From contig NZ_CP085530.1 of the NCBI RefSeq assembly GCF_020616155.1, forward strand, positions 8,501-72,500: a stretch of 64,000 nt of DNA, given 5' to 3'. Under the pieces are notes generated by a model. It did not search any database and was not told the origin of the DNA. It saw only the letters and a program-made list of their open reading frames with translations. The position numbers were made by a program, and so were the translations under genes. Numbering within the stretch: position 1 is the stretch's first letter; each line of letters starts with the position of its first letter. Shown piece by piece: positions 30,251 through 40,276 of the stretch. This DNA is from Vogesella sp. XCS3. Lineage in GTDB: Bacteria > Pseudomonadota > Gammaproteobacteria > Burkholderiales > Chromobacteriaceae.

Positions 30251-33200
30251 TTAGCTCAGCTCTTTCATCAGCTCCTTCACGCGCACGATACGCATCGCCA
30301 CATCCGGTATCGGGCTTTCCACGCGCAGCTTGTCCTGGCCTGCCAGCTTGTAGTTACGCTTGCTCTGGATCAGCTGGATGATCTTCATTGGGTCGATGGG
30401 CGGGTTGGGCACGAAGGTGAGCTGGATGGCCACTTCGCTGGCGTCCAGTTTCTGGATACCCATCTCGCGTGCGGCCAACCTCAGCCGGTGGCTTTCGATC
30501 AGCGTTTTTACGTTTTGTGGTGGCAGGCCGAAACGGTCGATCAGCTCCTCGTGGATGGTGTCGATGTCGTCTTCGCTGTCGCAAGTGGCCAGCCGTTTGT
30601 AGATCACCAGCCGCTCGTGTACGCCGGGGCAGTAGTCGTCCGGTAGCAGGGCGGGGCTGTGCAGGTTGATTTCGGTGGTCACGCCCAATGGCGCGTCCAG
30701 GTCCGGCTCGCGGCCCTTTTTGAGGTCACGCACGGCTTGCTTCAGCATTTCGGTAAACAGGCTGAAGCCCACTTCCTGCATCTCGCCCGATTGCCCCTCG
30801 CCCAGCACCTCGCCGGCGCCGCGGATTTCCAGGTCGTGCATGGCCAGGTAGAAACCGGCGCCCAGCTCTTCCGATGCCTGGATGGCTTCCAGCCGCTTCT
30901 GCGCGTCGCGCGTCATGCCTTCGCCGGTGAGCAGGTAGGCGTAGGCCTGGTGGTGGCTGCGGCCAACCCGGCCGCGCAGCTGGTGCAGCTGGGCCAGGCC
31001 GAATTTGTCGGCGCGGTTGATCAGGATGGTGTTGGCGTTGGGGATGTCGATGCCGGTTTCGATAATGGTGGAGCACAGCAGTACGTTGAAGCGTACCTGC
31101 AGGAAGTCGCGCATCACCTGTTCCAGCTCGCGTTCGCGCAGCTGGCCGTGGGCCACGGCAATGCGCGCCTCCGGCACCAGCTCGGCCAGCTTTTCGCGCA
31201 TGTTCTCGATGGTGTCTACCTCGTTGTGCAGGAAGAACACCTGGCCGCCGCGTTTGAACTCGCGCAGCATGGCTTCGCGGATAATGCCGTTGTTGATGGG
31301 GCTGACGAAGGTTTTGACCGCCAGCCGGCGCGACGGCGCGGTGGTGATAGCCGAGAACTCGCGCAGGCCTTCCAGCGCCATGGACAGCGTGCGCGGAATC
31401 GGCGTGGCGGTAAGGGTGAGTACGTCCACATTGGCGCGCAGGCGTTTGAGCTGCTCTTTCTGGCGCACGCCAAAGCGGTGTTCCTCATCGATAATCACCA
31501 GCCCCAGGTTCTTGAAGCTGACGTCCGGCTGCACCAATTTATGGGTGCCGATGACGATATCGATGCTGCCCGCGGCCAACCCTTCCATCGCCTGCTTCAC
31601 TTCTTTGGCGCTCTTGAAGCGCGACAGCTCGGCAATGCGTACCGGCCAGTCGGCAAAGCGGTCGCTAAAGTTCTGGAAATGCTGCTCGGCCAGCAGCGTG
31701 GTGGGCACCAGCACCGCCACCTGCTTGCCACCCATCACCGCCACAAAAGCAGCGCGCAGGGCGACTTCGGTTTTGCCAAAGCCCACGTCGCCGCACACCA
31801 GGCGGTCCATGGGGCGGCCGCTGGTCATGTCGTGGATCACCGCTTCGATAGCGGTGGCCTGGTCGGGGGTTTCTTCAAAGCCGAAACCGGCGGCAAAGGC
31901 GTCGTAATCGTGGTGGTTCAGCGTAAAGCTGTGGCCTTCGCGCGCGGCGCGCTGGGCGTACAGGTTCAGCAGCTCGGCGGCGGTATCGCGGGCTTTTTCG
32001 GCGGCTTTCTTCTTGGCCTTGTCCCAGGCCGGGCTGCCCAGGCGGTGCAGCTGCACATTGTCGCTGGCGTGGCCGGCGTAGCGGCTGATCAGCTGCAGCT
32101 GCGCTACCGGCACGTACAGCGTGGCGCCTTCGGCGTACTCCAGCTGCATCATCTCGGTTTCGCCTTCGCCCAGGTCGATAGACACCAGGCCCATATAGCG
32201 GCCGATGCCGTGCGCTTCGTGCACCACCGGGTCGCCCACTTTCACCTCGGCCAGGTCGCGCAGCATGGCGTCGTTGTTGGCCGCTGTTTTGCGGCGCTTG
32301 CCGTGGCTGCGGGCGATGTGCTGGTACAGCTCGGCCTCGGTGACGATGGCGATACCGGCGTCGTGCAGCTCGAAACCGTTAAACAGCGGCGCGTGAATCA
32401 GGCCCAGCGCGACTTTGCTATCGGCAAAGGCCTGCCAGCTGTCTACCGGCTGTGCCTTGATGCCGTGTTCCTGCAGAAAGTGCTGCAAGGTTTCGCGCCG
32501 GCCCAGGCTTTCAGCAGCAATCAGCACGCGGCCGCTGTAGCGGCGGGTGAAGTCGGCAAGCCGGGTGAGCGGGTTGTCGGCGCGGCGGTCTACTGCCAGC
32601 TCGGGTAGCGGCAGGTAGCCGCAGTCGCCGCTGCCGGACATATCCAGCCGGGCGTAGGGTTTGATGGCGCCCATCAGTTCGTCCGGGCGCAGGAATAGCT
32701 CGGCCGGGGCCAGTACCGGGCGCTCCGGATTGCCGCCGGCCATATTGTGTCGGCTTTGCGCGTCGCGCCAGAAGTCCTCGGCAGCGGCCATTAAATTGCC
32801 GTGCAGGATCAGCTGTGCCGTGTCGCCCAGGTAGTCGAACAGGGTGGCGGTGTTATCGAAGAACAGTGGCAGGTAGTACTCGATACCGGCCGGCCACAGA
32901 TTATTGGACACATCCTTGTAGATACGGCTCTTGGACGGGTCACCGTCGATTTTTTCGCGGTAGTGCTGGCGAAACGCGGTGACGGCGGCTTCGTCGGTGG
33001 GGTACTCGCGTGCCGGCAGCAGGCGGATCTCCGGCACCGGGTACAGCGTGCGCTGGGTGTCGGGGTCGAAGGTTTTCAGGCTGTCGATTTCGTCATCGAA
33101 CAGGTCGATGCGATAGGGCAGCGCGCTGCCCATGGGGAACAGGTCTACCAGCCCGCCGCGTATCGAGAACTCGCCAGGTGCCACCACTTGCGAGACATGC

Positions 33201-33646
33201 TGGTAGCCGGCGGTGACCATGTCGGCGCGCAGGCGGTCTACGTCCAGGCGCTGTTTCAGTTTGAGCCAGAAGGTGCGGCCCAGCAGAAAGCTCATCGGCG
33301 ATAGCCGCGTGATGGCGGTGGTGAGCGGCGCAATCACCACATCGCATTCACCATTGCGGATTTGCCACAGCGTGGCCAGCCGCTCGGAGACCAGGTCGCT
33401 GTGCGGTGAAAAATGGTCGTAGGGCAGGGTTTCCCAGTCGGGCAGCAGGGCGATACGCCACGCCGGGCGGAAGAAGGGCAGCTCTGCCTTTAGGCGTTGG
33501 GCATCCTGTGCGCTGGCGGTCAGGATCAGTACAGGTTGGCCGCTATCCGGCAGCGCGGCTATCAGGGCGCTGTCGGCGCTACCAGCTGGCAGGGCCAGCA
33601 GGGTCTTCTGCCCGTTTGCGGGCCACTGTCGCAAAGTGGTGGTCAT
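30251..33646 (-). CDS. mfd: transcription-repair coupling factor Mfd
   Basis: An ATP-dependent translocase that removes stalled RNA polymerase and recruits UvrA. About 1131 residues from MTTTLRQWP; ATGs at 33658 and 33664 are alternatives. The N-terminal UvrB-like module (WETLPYDHFSPHSDLVSERL) spans to about 340. The CarD-like polymerase-binding domain is near 467 (GDPVVHEAHGIGRYMGL). The SF2 motor has Walker A GDVGFGKTE near 620, DEEH near 720 and TATPIPRTL after it. The C-terminal TRCF domain is complete. Confidence 0.98.
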   Translation of the reverse strand: MTTTLRQWPANGQKTLLALPAGSADSALIAALPDSGQPVLILTASAQDAQRLKAELPFFRPAWRIALLPDWETLPYDHFSPHSDLVSERLATLWQIRNGECDVVIAPLTTAITRLSPMSFLLGRTFWLKLKQRLDVDRLRADMVTAGYQHVSQVVAPGEFSIRGGLVDLFPMGSALPYRIDLFDDEIDSLKTFDPDTQRTLYPVPEIRLLPAREYPTDEAAVTAFRQHYREKIDGDPSKSRIYKDVSNNLWPAGIEYYLPLFFDNTATLFDYLGDTAQLILHGNLMAAAEDFWRDAQSRHNMAGGNPERPVLAPAELFLRPDELMGAIKPYARLDMSGSGDCGYLPLPELAVDRRADNPLTRLADFTRRYSGRVLIAAESLGRRETLQHFLQEHGIKAQPVDSWQAFADSKVALGLIHAPLFNGFELHDAGIAIVTEAELYQHIARSHGKRRKTAANNDAMLRDLAEVKVGDPVVHEAHGIGRYMGLVSIDLGEGETEMMQLEYAEGATLYVPVAQLQLISRYAGHASDNVQLHRLGSPAWDKAKKKAAEKARDTAAELLNLYAQRAAREGHSFTLNHHDYDAFAAGFGFEETPDQATAIEAVIHDMTSGRPMDRLVCGDVGFGKTEVALRAAFVAVMGGKQVAVLVPTTLLAEQHFQNFSDRFADWPVRIAELSRFKSAKEVKQAMEGLAAGSIDIVIGTHKLVQPDVSFKNLGLVIIDEEHRFGVRQKEQLKRLRANVDVLTLTATPIPRTLSMALEGLREFSAITTAPSRRLAVKTFVSPINNGIIREAMLREFKRGGQVFFLHNEVDTIENMREKLAELVPEARIAVAHGQLRERELEQVMRDFLQVRFNVLLCSTIIETGIDIPNANTILINRADKFGLAQLHQLRGRVGRSHHQAYAYLLTGEGMTRDAQKRLEAIQASEELGAGFYLAMHDLEIRGAGEVLGEGQSGEMQEVGFSLFTEMLKQAVRDLKKGREPDLDAPLGVTTEINLHSPALLPDDYCPGVHERLVIYKRLATCDSEDDIDTIHEELIDRFGLPPQNVKTLIESHRLRLAAREMGIQKLDASEVAIQLTFVPNPPIDPMKIIQLIQSKRNYKLAGQDKLRVESPIPDVAMRIVRVKELMKELS

Positions 33647-33821
33647 ATCGCTACACATTCTCAAAGAGGCAGGTATTATAGAGCCACACTGGGCCTACAG
33701 CTGCGCCAGACAGCGACCTTCATCATGAATCCAGTGTCCCACCCGTAAGTTCACCACAGAATGAATACAGCCTGCTTGTACGGGGGCGGGGCGGCGTTAC
33801 GATAAAACAGGCAGGGGAGAG

Positions 33822-36800
33822 GTGGAAAAAAACACCATAGGTGCGCTGGTCGCACTGATTTTTTTTGCAACAGGCATGCTGTTCTGGCCCCAGCAATGGC
33901 AGGGGGCGTTGCCCATGGCCACCTTTGTCGCCCATGCCATGATGGCCTGGCGCTTTGCGGCGGGGCGTTTTGGCGTGGTGTGGTGGTGGGGCGGCCCGGT
34001 GGCGCTGCTGGCACTTTTGACCATGCCCTTGGCCGAAGCCGTGCTCTGGACGCTATCGTTTGCCAGCATGCTGCTGGCGCTGTCCCGGGTGCTGCCTGCC
34101 GCCGATTACCGGCTGGCTTCTTTATCTTCCCTGTTCCGCTTGCAGCTGCGTTGTGTTTTGCCCGCAGCCTTTCTCGTGGCCACCTTGGCGGGTGTCATGC
34201 CTGCCGCAAGCTGGCCCCTACTGCTGCAGCACTTTACCCTGGCATGCCTGCCGCAAGCTGGCCCCTACTGCTGCAGCACTTTACCCTGGCATGGCTGACG
34301 CTGGTGCTGGTGCTGCCGCTGGCGTATGCCAGCTTCCCTAGCGATGTCATGCGCCGTGACACCCTGTGGCTGATGCTGGCTACCATGCTGGCGGGCGGGG
34401 TGGTGTGGGCCTTGCAGCGCCAGGCTTGTCTTACCTCCTGCTTGCTGGCGTTTTTGCCCCTGCTCTATCTGGCCGCGCTACGTGGCGGGCTTACCGGGGT
34501 GGCCGGGGTGGGGGTGGCGCTGTTGTTTACCCTGTCTGTGCCGGGTTTGCTGTTGGGCCAGCCGTGGCCGCTGGGCTTGACTCCGGTTGGCTGGCTGCTG
34601 GTGGCGACGCTGGTTTTACTGGCGGGCATGGTCGCGGTATTTGGCGATGGCTACCGCCGCCGCGAACGTTTGCTGCAGGATGTGCAGGCACGCTTTGAGT
34701 CTTTGCTGAACCAGAGCACCAGCCTGATGACGCTGAAAGACCTGGACGGCCGCTACCTGGTGGTGAACCTGAACTTTGCCCGGTTGTTTGGCTTGTCGCC
34801 GCTGTACTTCAAGGGGCGTACTGCGCGCGATATGTTTGCTGCCGAAGAGGCCAAGCTGATTGCCGAGCACGACTTGCAGGTGTTGCGCAGCCTTGAATCA
34901 CGCCAGTTCGAAGAAAACATCACGGTAGATGGCCACAGCCTGCGCATGCTGTCCAGCGTGTTTCCCCTGTTTGACAGCGAAGGCCTGCCCTCCGGAGTGG
35001 GTAGCATTTCGGTGGACATTACCCAGCGCGCGGCGGAAGAGCGCTTGCGTCAGGAGGCGGTAGAAAAGTACCGCGCCGTTGTGGAGCAATCCATGGTGGG
35101 GATTTACATCACGCAAGAAGAAGAGCTGGTGTACGTGAACCCCAAGCTGGCCGACCTGGTGCAGTACAGTGCCGACGAGCTGGCAGGGCGCCATATCGGG
35201 ATGGTGTTATCGCCTGCCGAGGCACAGCGCATCAGCGCGCAAATACGCCGTCGCATCGCCGACCGCATCCAGACCATGCACTACACCACGCGCCTGTTAC
35301 GCAAGGATGGCGAAGAGGTGGATGTCGAAGTGCACAGCCGCCTGTTCGACTACCAGGGGCGCAAGGCGATTATTGGCGTGGTGATGGATATTTCCGACCG
35401 CGTGGCCGCCAGTGCCGAGCTGCGCCTGGCCGCCACCGTGTTCGACAATGCTACCGAAGGCATTCTGGTCACCGACGCCGAAGGCCGTATCGTCATGGTG
35501 AACCAGGCCTTTACCCGTATTACCGGCTTTGGTTCGGACGAGGCCATCGGCCGTGTTTCGCGCATGCTGCGCACGGCCAACCGCGAACGCAACCGTGCCC
35601 TGGTCGAGGCGCTGGAGCGTGACGGGCACTGGAAAGGCGAGATGTTCGATCGCCATAAAAGCGGTGACCCTTACGTGGCCGAGCTATCCATCAGCGCGGT
35701 GCGCGCAACGCACGGCGGCCTGACGCACTATGTGGGTGTGTTTTCCGATATTACCGGCCGCAAGCAGGCCGAAGACCGCCTGCAGTTTCTGGCCAGCCAC
35801 GACCCGCTCACCCGCCTGCCCAACCGTAGCGCGCTGATCGAAGCCATCGACAACGCCATTATCGAGTCGCCCGATGCCATACCGGCGCTGGCCCTGATGT
35901 TTATCGACCTGGACCGCTTCAAGCTGATTAACGACTCGTTTGGTCACCAGGCTGGCGATGAGGTGCTGCATGAGATCGCCGCCCGGCTTACCCAATCGGC
36001 CCAGCGTTTTGGCCTGGTGGCGCGGCTGGGGGGCGATGAATTCACGCTATTGGTCAGCGACTTTGACAGCCACGAAGCGCTAGGCCGCATGGCCGAGGAA
36101 GTGTTGGCCGCACTGGCCCGCCCCATGCGGGTAGAGCAGCACGAGGTGTTTGTCAGCGGCAGTATCGGCATTAGCGTGTACCCCAACGACGGCATAGACG
36201 CCACCACGCTGCTGAAGAACGCTGACGCGGCCATGTACCGCGCCAAGGAAGCCGGCAAGAACACCTACCAGTTCTTTGATGCCGACATGAACACGCAAAC
36301 CTTCGAGCGCCTGCTGATGGAAAGCGGCCTGCGCCAGGCGCTGGAACGCCGAGAGTTCGAGCTGCATTACCAGCCACAAGTATCGTGTGATGGTGTGTCG
36401 CTGGAAGGGGTCGAGGCGCTGATTCGCTGGCGTCACCCGCAGCTGGGGCTGATACCGCCTGGCCGTTTCATTCCACTGGCCGAAGAAACCGGCCTGATCA
36501 AGCCCATTGGCGCCTGGGTGCTGCGTGAAGCCTGCCACCAGATGGTGGCGTGGGACAACGCCGGCATGCGTGTTCCCCGTCTGGCGGTGAACTTGTCTGC
36601 CCGCCAGTTCGAGCAGCAAACCCTGCTGAACGAGGTAAACGACGTCCTGGCGGTAACCGGCCTGGCCGCCTCGCGCCTGGAGCTGGAAATTACCGAATCC
36701 ATGCTGATGCAGAACCCGCAAGAGGCAATTTCGTTACTGGGCGAGTTGAAGGCGCTGGGGGTAAAGCTGTCTATCGATGACTTCGGCACCGGTTACTCGT

Positions 36801-37117
36801 CGCTGTCCACGCTCAAGCGCTTTCCGCTGGACTACCTGAAAGTGGATCGCTCGTTTATCGAAGGCCTGCCAGACGATGGTGATAGCGCAGCCATTACCGA
36901 AGCCATCATCGCCATGGCGCGCAAGCTGCACTTCACGGTCATTGCCGAAGGGGTGGAAACCGCGGCGCAGGGCAACTTCCTGCGCCAAGCAGGCTGCGCC
37001 ATCCTGCAGGGGTATTTCTTTAGCAAGCCGCTATGTTCGGCCGAGTTGGCGCAATGGTTGGCCGCAAGGCAGCAGCAGGTTCCCCTGCTGGTCGGAGAGG
37101 GCGACGACGAGCTGTAA
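33822..37117 (+). pseudogene. membrane-PAS-GGDEF-EAL c-di-GMP gene split by a 47-bp tandem duplication
   Basis: From GTG 33822 a hydrophobic multi-helix sensor domain is encoded, ending out of frame at 34298. The rest reads in another frame to 37117. Deleting one copy of the 47-bp repeat at 34196-34289 fuses them into one protein of about 1082 residues: several membrane helices, three PAS domains (start near 34700), GGDEF (VARLGGDEF, no I-site) and a complete EAL domain (EGVEALIRWRHP, ELEITESML, DDFGTGYSSL, IAEGVET). The 3' part could still be made from ATG 34244. A c-di-GMP phosphodiesterase is the likely activity. It could also be a sequencing or assembly duplication. Confidence 0.8.
34196..34289 (+). 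repeat. 47-bp perfect tandem duplication causing a frameshift
   Basis: Copy 1 is 34196-34242 and copy 2 is 34243-34289, identical and each beginning CATGCCTGCCGCAAG. A third CATG follows at 34290, so a 4-bp microhomology flanks the unit. Since 47 is not a multiple of 3 it breaks the reading frame. Confidence 0.97.
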
Positions 37118-37151
37118 GCCGCAAAAGCACAAAGGGCTGCGCATTAAGCGG

Positions 37152-37157
37152 TACAAT
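37152..37157 (+). promoter_or_regulatory. putative -10 element of rlmB
   Basis: TACAAT, 30 bp before the rlmB ATG, in the 69-bp gap after the EAL gene. The -35 region is weak. Confidence 0.4.
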
Positions 37158-37186
37158 GCGCGGTTCTATTGATAAGGTGATGCCTC

Positions 37187-37933
37187 ATGAGCAACAAGAA
37201 ACTCATTCACGGCTTTCATGCCGTTAATGCCCGCCTGTGGCAAAACCCGAAATCGGTGCTGGAAATCTTTCTGGCCGGCGGCCGTCAGGACGCCCGCGCC
37301 CAAGCCGTGCTGGACAAGGCCGCCGGCGAAAGCGTGAAAGCCCACATTGTGGACAAAGCGCGCCTGGACAGCCTTACCGGCAACGCTCGCCACCAGGGCG
37401 TGGTAGCAATGATCGACGCCAACCAGAACTTTGTGACGCTGGACGACGTGCTGGAAAACCTGTCCGAGCCGCCGTTGCTGCTGATTCTGGACGGCGTGAC
37501 CGACCCGCACAACCTGGGCGCCTGCCTGCGCGTAGCCGACGCCATGGGCGCACACGCGGTTATCGCCCCGAAAGACCGCTCCGCCACGCTGAATGCCACC
37601 GTGTCCAAGGTGGCCTGCGGTGCCGCTGAAGTCATGCCCTACATTACGGTAACCAATCTGGCGCGTACGCTGCGCGACCTGAAAGACGCCGGGGTGTGGA
37701 TTGCCGGCACCACCATGGAAGCCGACACCGACCTGTACCATTTCGACGCCAGCGGCCCGCTGGCCTGGGTGATGGGTGCCGAAGGCGAAGGCATGCGCCG
37801 CCTGACGCGCGAGCACTGCGACGTGCTGGTGTCCATCCCGATGTTCGGTACCGTAGAAAGCCTGAACGTGTCGGTATCGTCCGGCATGGTGCTGAGCGAA
37901 AGCCGCCGCCAGCGTGTGCTGACGCAGGGCTAA
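37187..37933 (+). CDS. rlmB: 23S rRNA (guanosine-2'-O)-methyltransferase RlmB
   Basis: A 248-residue SPOUT (SpoU) methyltransferase that modifies G2251 in the peptidyl-transferase P loop of 23S rRNA. The N-terminal substrate-binding domain ([11 protein letters not shown]) is followed by the knot: [23 protein letters not shown] at about 96-118, [17 protein letters not shown] at about 195, and [19 protein letters not shown] at the C-terminus. AAGGTG lies 8 nt before the ATG. It is monocistronic, ending in a strong terminator. Confidence 0.96.
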   Translation: MSNKKLIHGFHAVNARLWQNPKSVLEIFLAGGRQDARAQAVLDKAAGESVKAHIVDKARLDSLTGNARHQGVVAMIDANQNFVTLDDVLENLSEPPLLLILDGVTDPHNLGACLRVADAMGAHAVIAPKDRSATLNATVSKVACGAAEVMPYITVTNLARTLRDLKDAGVWIAGTTMEADTDLYHFDASGPLAWVMGAEGEGMRRLTREHCDVLVSIPMFGTVESLNVSVSSGMVLSESRRQRVLTQG

Positions 37934-37951
37934 GCTTTTTTTGGGTCATTC

Positions 37952-37985
37952 AAAGGCCTGTCCGCTATGGCGGGCAGGCCTTTTT
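37952..37985 (+). terminator. terminator after rlmB
   Basis: A long stem AAAGGCCTG ... CAGGCCTTT, extended by inner pairs, ending in five T. Confidence 0.9.
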
Positions 37986-38036
37986 GCATGCGGCAAGTTT
38001 TTATTGCCATGGTGTCGGAACACCATGCTGGACGCC

Positions 38037-38066
38037 TTGTCTACATACCCATATGGGGTATATAGT
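38037..38066 (+). promoter_or_regulatory. copper operon promoter with CsoR-type operator
   Basis: -35 TTGTCT (38037-38042), an 18-bp spacer, and -10 TATAGT (38061-38066). The spacer and -10 hold ATACCCATATGGGGTAT (38045-38061), a TACCC-N5-GGGTA palindrome of the CsoR operator type. A csoR gene lies in the operon, so copper-relieved autorepression is expected. Confidence 0.8.
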
Positions 38067-38093
38067 TCTATGCAACTGACACAAGGAGTCGTC

Positions 38094-39599
38094 ATGCAGC
38101 GTCGCCATTTCCTGAAAACCGCCGGCCTGTTGGCCGCAAGCTTGCCTGCGCTGCGACCGGCGCTGGCGCAAAGCAGCATGGACCACGCCGCCATGGGGCA
38201 CGATATGGCCCACGGCAGCGATGGCGCCATGCCAACCGCCGCCGATGCCAGCCTGAAGCTGCCCAGCGGCGAACGCCTGCCAGCCTTGCAGCCGCTGGTG
38301 AATGAAAGCAGCGAGGCCGGCCGCTTTGTCGGCAGCCTGCGCGCGGCGCCGGTACAGGTGGCGTTGTGGGGCGAGGGCGCCAAAACCACGTTCTGGGCCT
38401 ACAACGACAGCGTGCCCGGCCCGCTAATCGAGCTGTGGGAAGGCGACGAAGTGGACATCGGCTTCGAGAACGCGCTAACGCAGCCGTCCACCATTCACTG
38501 GCACGGTATGCCGGTACCACCCGCCGAAGACGGCAACCCGCAAGACCCGGTTGCGCCCAGCCAGCGCCGCCGCTACCGCTACACCTTGCCTGCCGGTTGT
38601 GCCGGTACCTACTGGTATCACCCGCACCCGCACGGTCATACCGCCGAGCAGGCGTTCCGTGGCCTGGCCGGCCCGCTGATCATCCGCAGCAAGCAAGACC
38701 CGCTGCGCCACCTGCCGGAGCGCCACCTGCTGCTGTCCGACCTGAAGCTGGACGCGCAGCGCCAGATTCCGGCCAACGATATGGCCGACCTGCACGACGG
38801 TCGTGAAGGCCAGTTCGTGCTGATCAACGGCGCCTGGCAGCCGGCTATCACGCTGGCCGAGGGCGAGCGCCAGCGCTGGCGCATCTGGAACGCCACCAGC
38901 AGCCGCATCATCAAGCTGGCGCTGCCGGCGCACGAGGTGCTGTTGGTGGGGACCGATGGCGGCCTGATCGGCGCGCCGCAGCCGGTAGACAGCGTGCTGC
39001 TGTCGCCAGGCGAGCGTTGCGAGCTGGTGGTCACCGGCCGCTTCAAGCCCGGCCAGCCTGCCGGCCTCGTCAGCCAGCCGTACGAGCGTGGCAAACGCAT
39101 GCACCCGGAGCAGGAAAAAGACGAAACGCTGGCGGATATTGTGGCCTATGGCATGCGGCCAACCCTGGCGCTGCCCGCCACGTTGCGGCCGATTGCGCCG
39201 CTGGGCGCGCCGGGCTTCCGCCGCAAGATTGTGCTGTCGGAAAACATGGCCGATGCGAAAGCGCCGTTCCTGATCAACGGCAAAAGCTACGACATGAACC
39301 GCATCGACGGTACCGGCCAGGTTGGCCGCATCGAAGAGTGGGAAGTGATTGCCGATGCGCATATGGACCACCCGTTCCACCTGCACGGCACGCAGTTCCA
39401 GGTACTGGCACGCACGGTGGATGGCATCTGGGAAGACGAGCCCTTCCTGGCGTGGCGCGACACCGTGAATGTACCGGCTGGCGGCATGGTACGCCTGCGC
39501 TTCGTGCAGACGCTGCCGGGGCTGCGCATGTTCCACTGCCACATCCTGGAGCACGAAGACCAGGGCATGATGGCGCAGATCGACTTTCTGCCGGGGTAA
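38094..39599 (+). CDS. multicopper oxidase (CueO/CopA type), Tat-exported
   Basis: A 501-residue periplasmic oxidase likely to oxidise Cu(I). It starts at MQRRHFLKTAGLLAA, a twin-arginine signal, with AAGGAG upstream. A Met/His-rich stretch (MDHAAMGHDMAHG, 29-41) can bind copper. All copper-site motifs are intact: HWHG at 135-138, HPHPHGH from 176, HPFHLHG, and the type 1 site HCHILEHEDQGM at 481-492. It heads an operon with csoR and copZ. Laccase activity on phenols is possible as well. Confidence 0.94.
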   Translation: MQRRHFLKTAGLLAASLPALRPALAQSSMDHAAMGHDMAHGSDGAMPTAADASLKLPSGERLPALQPLVNESSEAGRFVGSLRAAPVQVALWGEGAKTTFWAYNDSVPGPLIELWEGDEVDIGFENALTQPSTIHWHGMPVPPAEDGNPQDPVAPSQRRRYRYTLPAGCAGTYWYHPHPHGHTAEQAFRGLAGPLIIRSKQDPLRHLPERHLLLSDLKLDAQRQIPANDMADLHDGREGQFVLINGAWQPAITLAEGERQRWRIWNATSSRIIKLALPAHEVLLVGTDGGLIGAPQPVDSVLLSPGERCELVVTGRFKPGQPAGLVSQPYERGKRMHPEQEKDETLADIVAYGMRPTLALPATLRPIAPLGAPGFRRKIVLSENMADAKAPFLINGKSYDMNRIDGTGQVGRIEEWEVIADAHMDHPFHLHGTQFQVLARTVDGIWEDEPFLAWRDTVNVPAGGMVRLRFVQTLPGLRMFHCHILEHEDQGMMAQIDFLPG

Positions 39600-39602
39600 G
39601 CC

Positions 39603-39908
39603 ATGACCGAACCGCAACACGATTGCTGCCATACGCCCAAAAGCGTGGTGCAGCCAGACAAGACCGCGCTGCTCAAGCGCTTGGCGCGGCTGGAAGGCCA
39701 GGTGCGCGGCATTGCCGGCATGATAGAAGGCGACCGCTACTGCGTGGACGTACTGACCCAGATCGCCGCCGCCCGCTCGGCGCTGGACGCCGTGGCGCAG
39801 CAGCTGCTGGAAAACCACCTCAAGGGCTGCGTGGCCCGCGCGGTAAACGAAGGCAATAGCGACGAGGCCATCGCCGAAGTGATGACCTTGCTCAAGAAAA
39901 TGCGTTGA
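39603..39908 (+). CDS. csoR: CsoR-family copper-sensing repressor
   Basis: A 101-residue all-helical DUF156 repressor. The Cu(I) ligands are C47 (RYCVDVLTQ), H72 and C76 (ENHLKGC), the CsoR Cys-His-Cys set. The N-terminus adds a Cys/His cluster (HDCCH, 6-10) that could also bind metal. The core helix reads [12 protein letters not shown]. It lies 3 bp after the oxidase. A CsoR-type palindrome overlaps the operon promoter, so it probably represses its own operon until copper binds. Confidence 0.93.
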   Translation: MTEPQHDCCHTPKSVVQPDKTALLKRLARLEGQVRGIAGMIEGDRYCVDVLTQIAAARSALDAVAQQLLENHLKGCVARAVNEGNSDEAIAEVMTLLKKMR

Positions 39909-39922
39909 ACAGGAGAACAGAC

Positions 39923-40129
39923 ATGGATCAGCAAACGATCAAGGTAGACGGCATGACCTGCGGTGGCTGTGCCGCCGGCGTTACCCGTGCACTACAGGCG
40001 GTGCCCGGCGTAGCCGAGGTGCAGGTAGACCTGGCCAGCAAGACGGTGACCATAGGCTTTAACGGCGATGCCCAGCCGGCAGCCTGGCAACAAGCGGTAG
40101 AAAACGCCGGTTTTGATGTAATCGGCTGA
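39923..40129 (+). CDS. copZ: copper chaperone, heavy-metal-associated domain (CopZ-like)
   Basis: A 68-residue single ferredoxin-like HMA domain with the metal site GMTCGGC at residues 10-16. It would carry Cu(I) to an exporter or to CsoR. The start is MDQQTIKVDG with AGGAG upstream. It is the last gene of the oxidase-csoR-copZ operon. No copper P-type ATPase is seen nearby. Confidence 0.93.
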   Translation: MDQQTIKVDGMTCGGCAAGVTRALQAVPGVAEVQVDLASKTVTIGFNGDAQPAAWQQAVENAGFDVIG

Positions 40130-40178
40130 CACATCGGCAGCCGCAGGCGGCAAATGCCTGAATATCCACGCGTTTGGC

Positions 40179-40207
40179 TTGCTAGTGCAGGCCAAACTCC
40201 GTACAAT
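40179..40207 (+). promoter_or_regulatory. promoter of the rpsF ribosomal operon
   Basis: -35 TTGCTA (40179-40184), 17-bp spacer, -10 TACAAT (40202-40207), upstream of a hairpin leader and rpsF. Confidence 0.6.
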
Positions 40208-40225
40208 CTTCAGCTTTTAACCCTT

Positions 40226-40254
40226 GCCCTTCGCTATCGCGCATGACGAAGGGC
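40226..40254 (+). promoter_or_regulatory. hairpin leader before rpsF (candidate S6:S18 element)
   Basis: An 8-bp perfect stem GCCCTTCG / CGAAGGGC with a 13-nt loop, ending 10 nt before the AAGGAG of rpsF. S6:S18 complexes bind leaders of rpsF operons in many bacteria. I cannot confirm the specific bulge motif. Confidence 0.5.
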
Positions 40255-40276
40255 TTTATAGCCACAAGGAGTTCAC

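Noticed and set aside
30659..32608. 649-codon open frame on the plus strand
   Set aside because: Antisense shadow of mfd without ribosome site or recognisable motifs.
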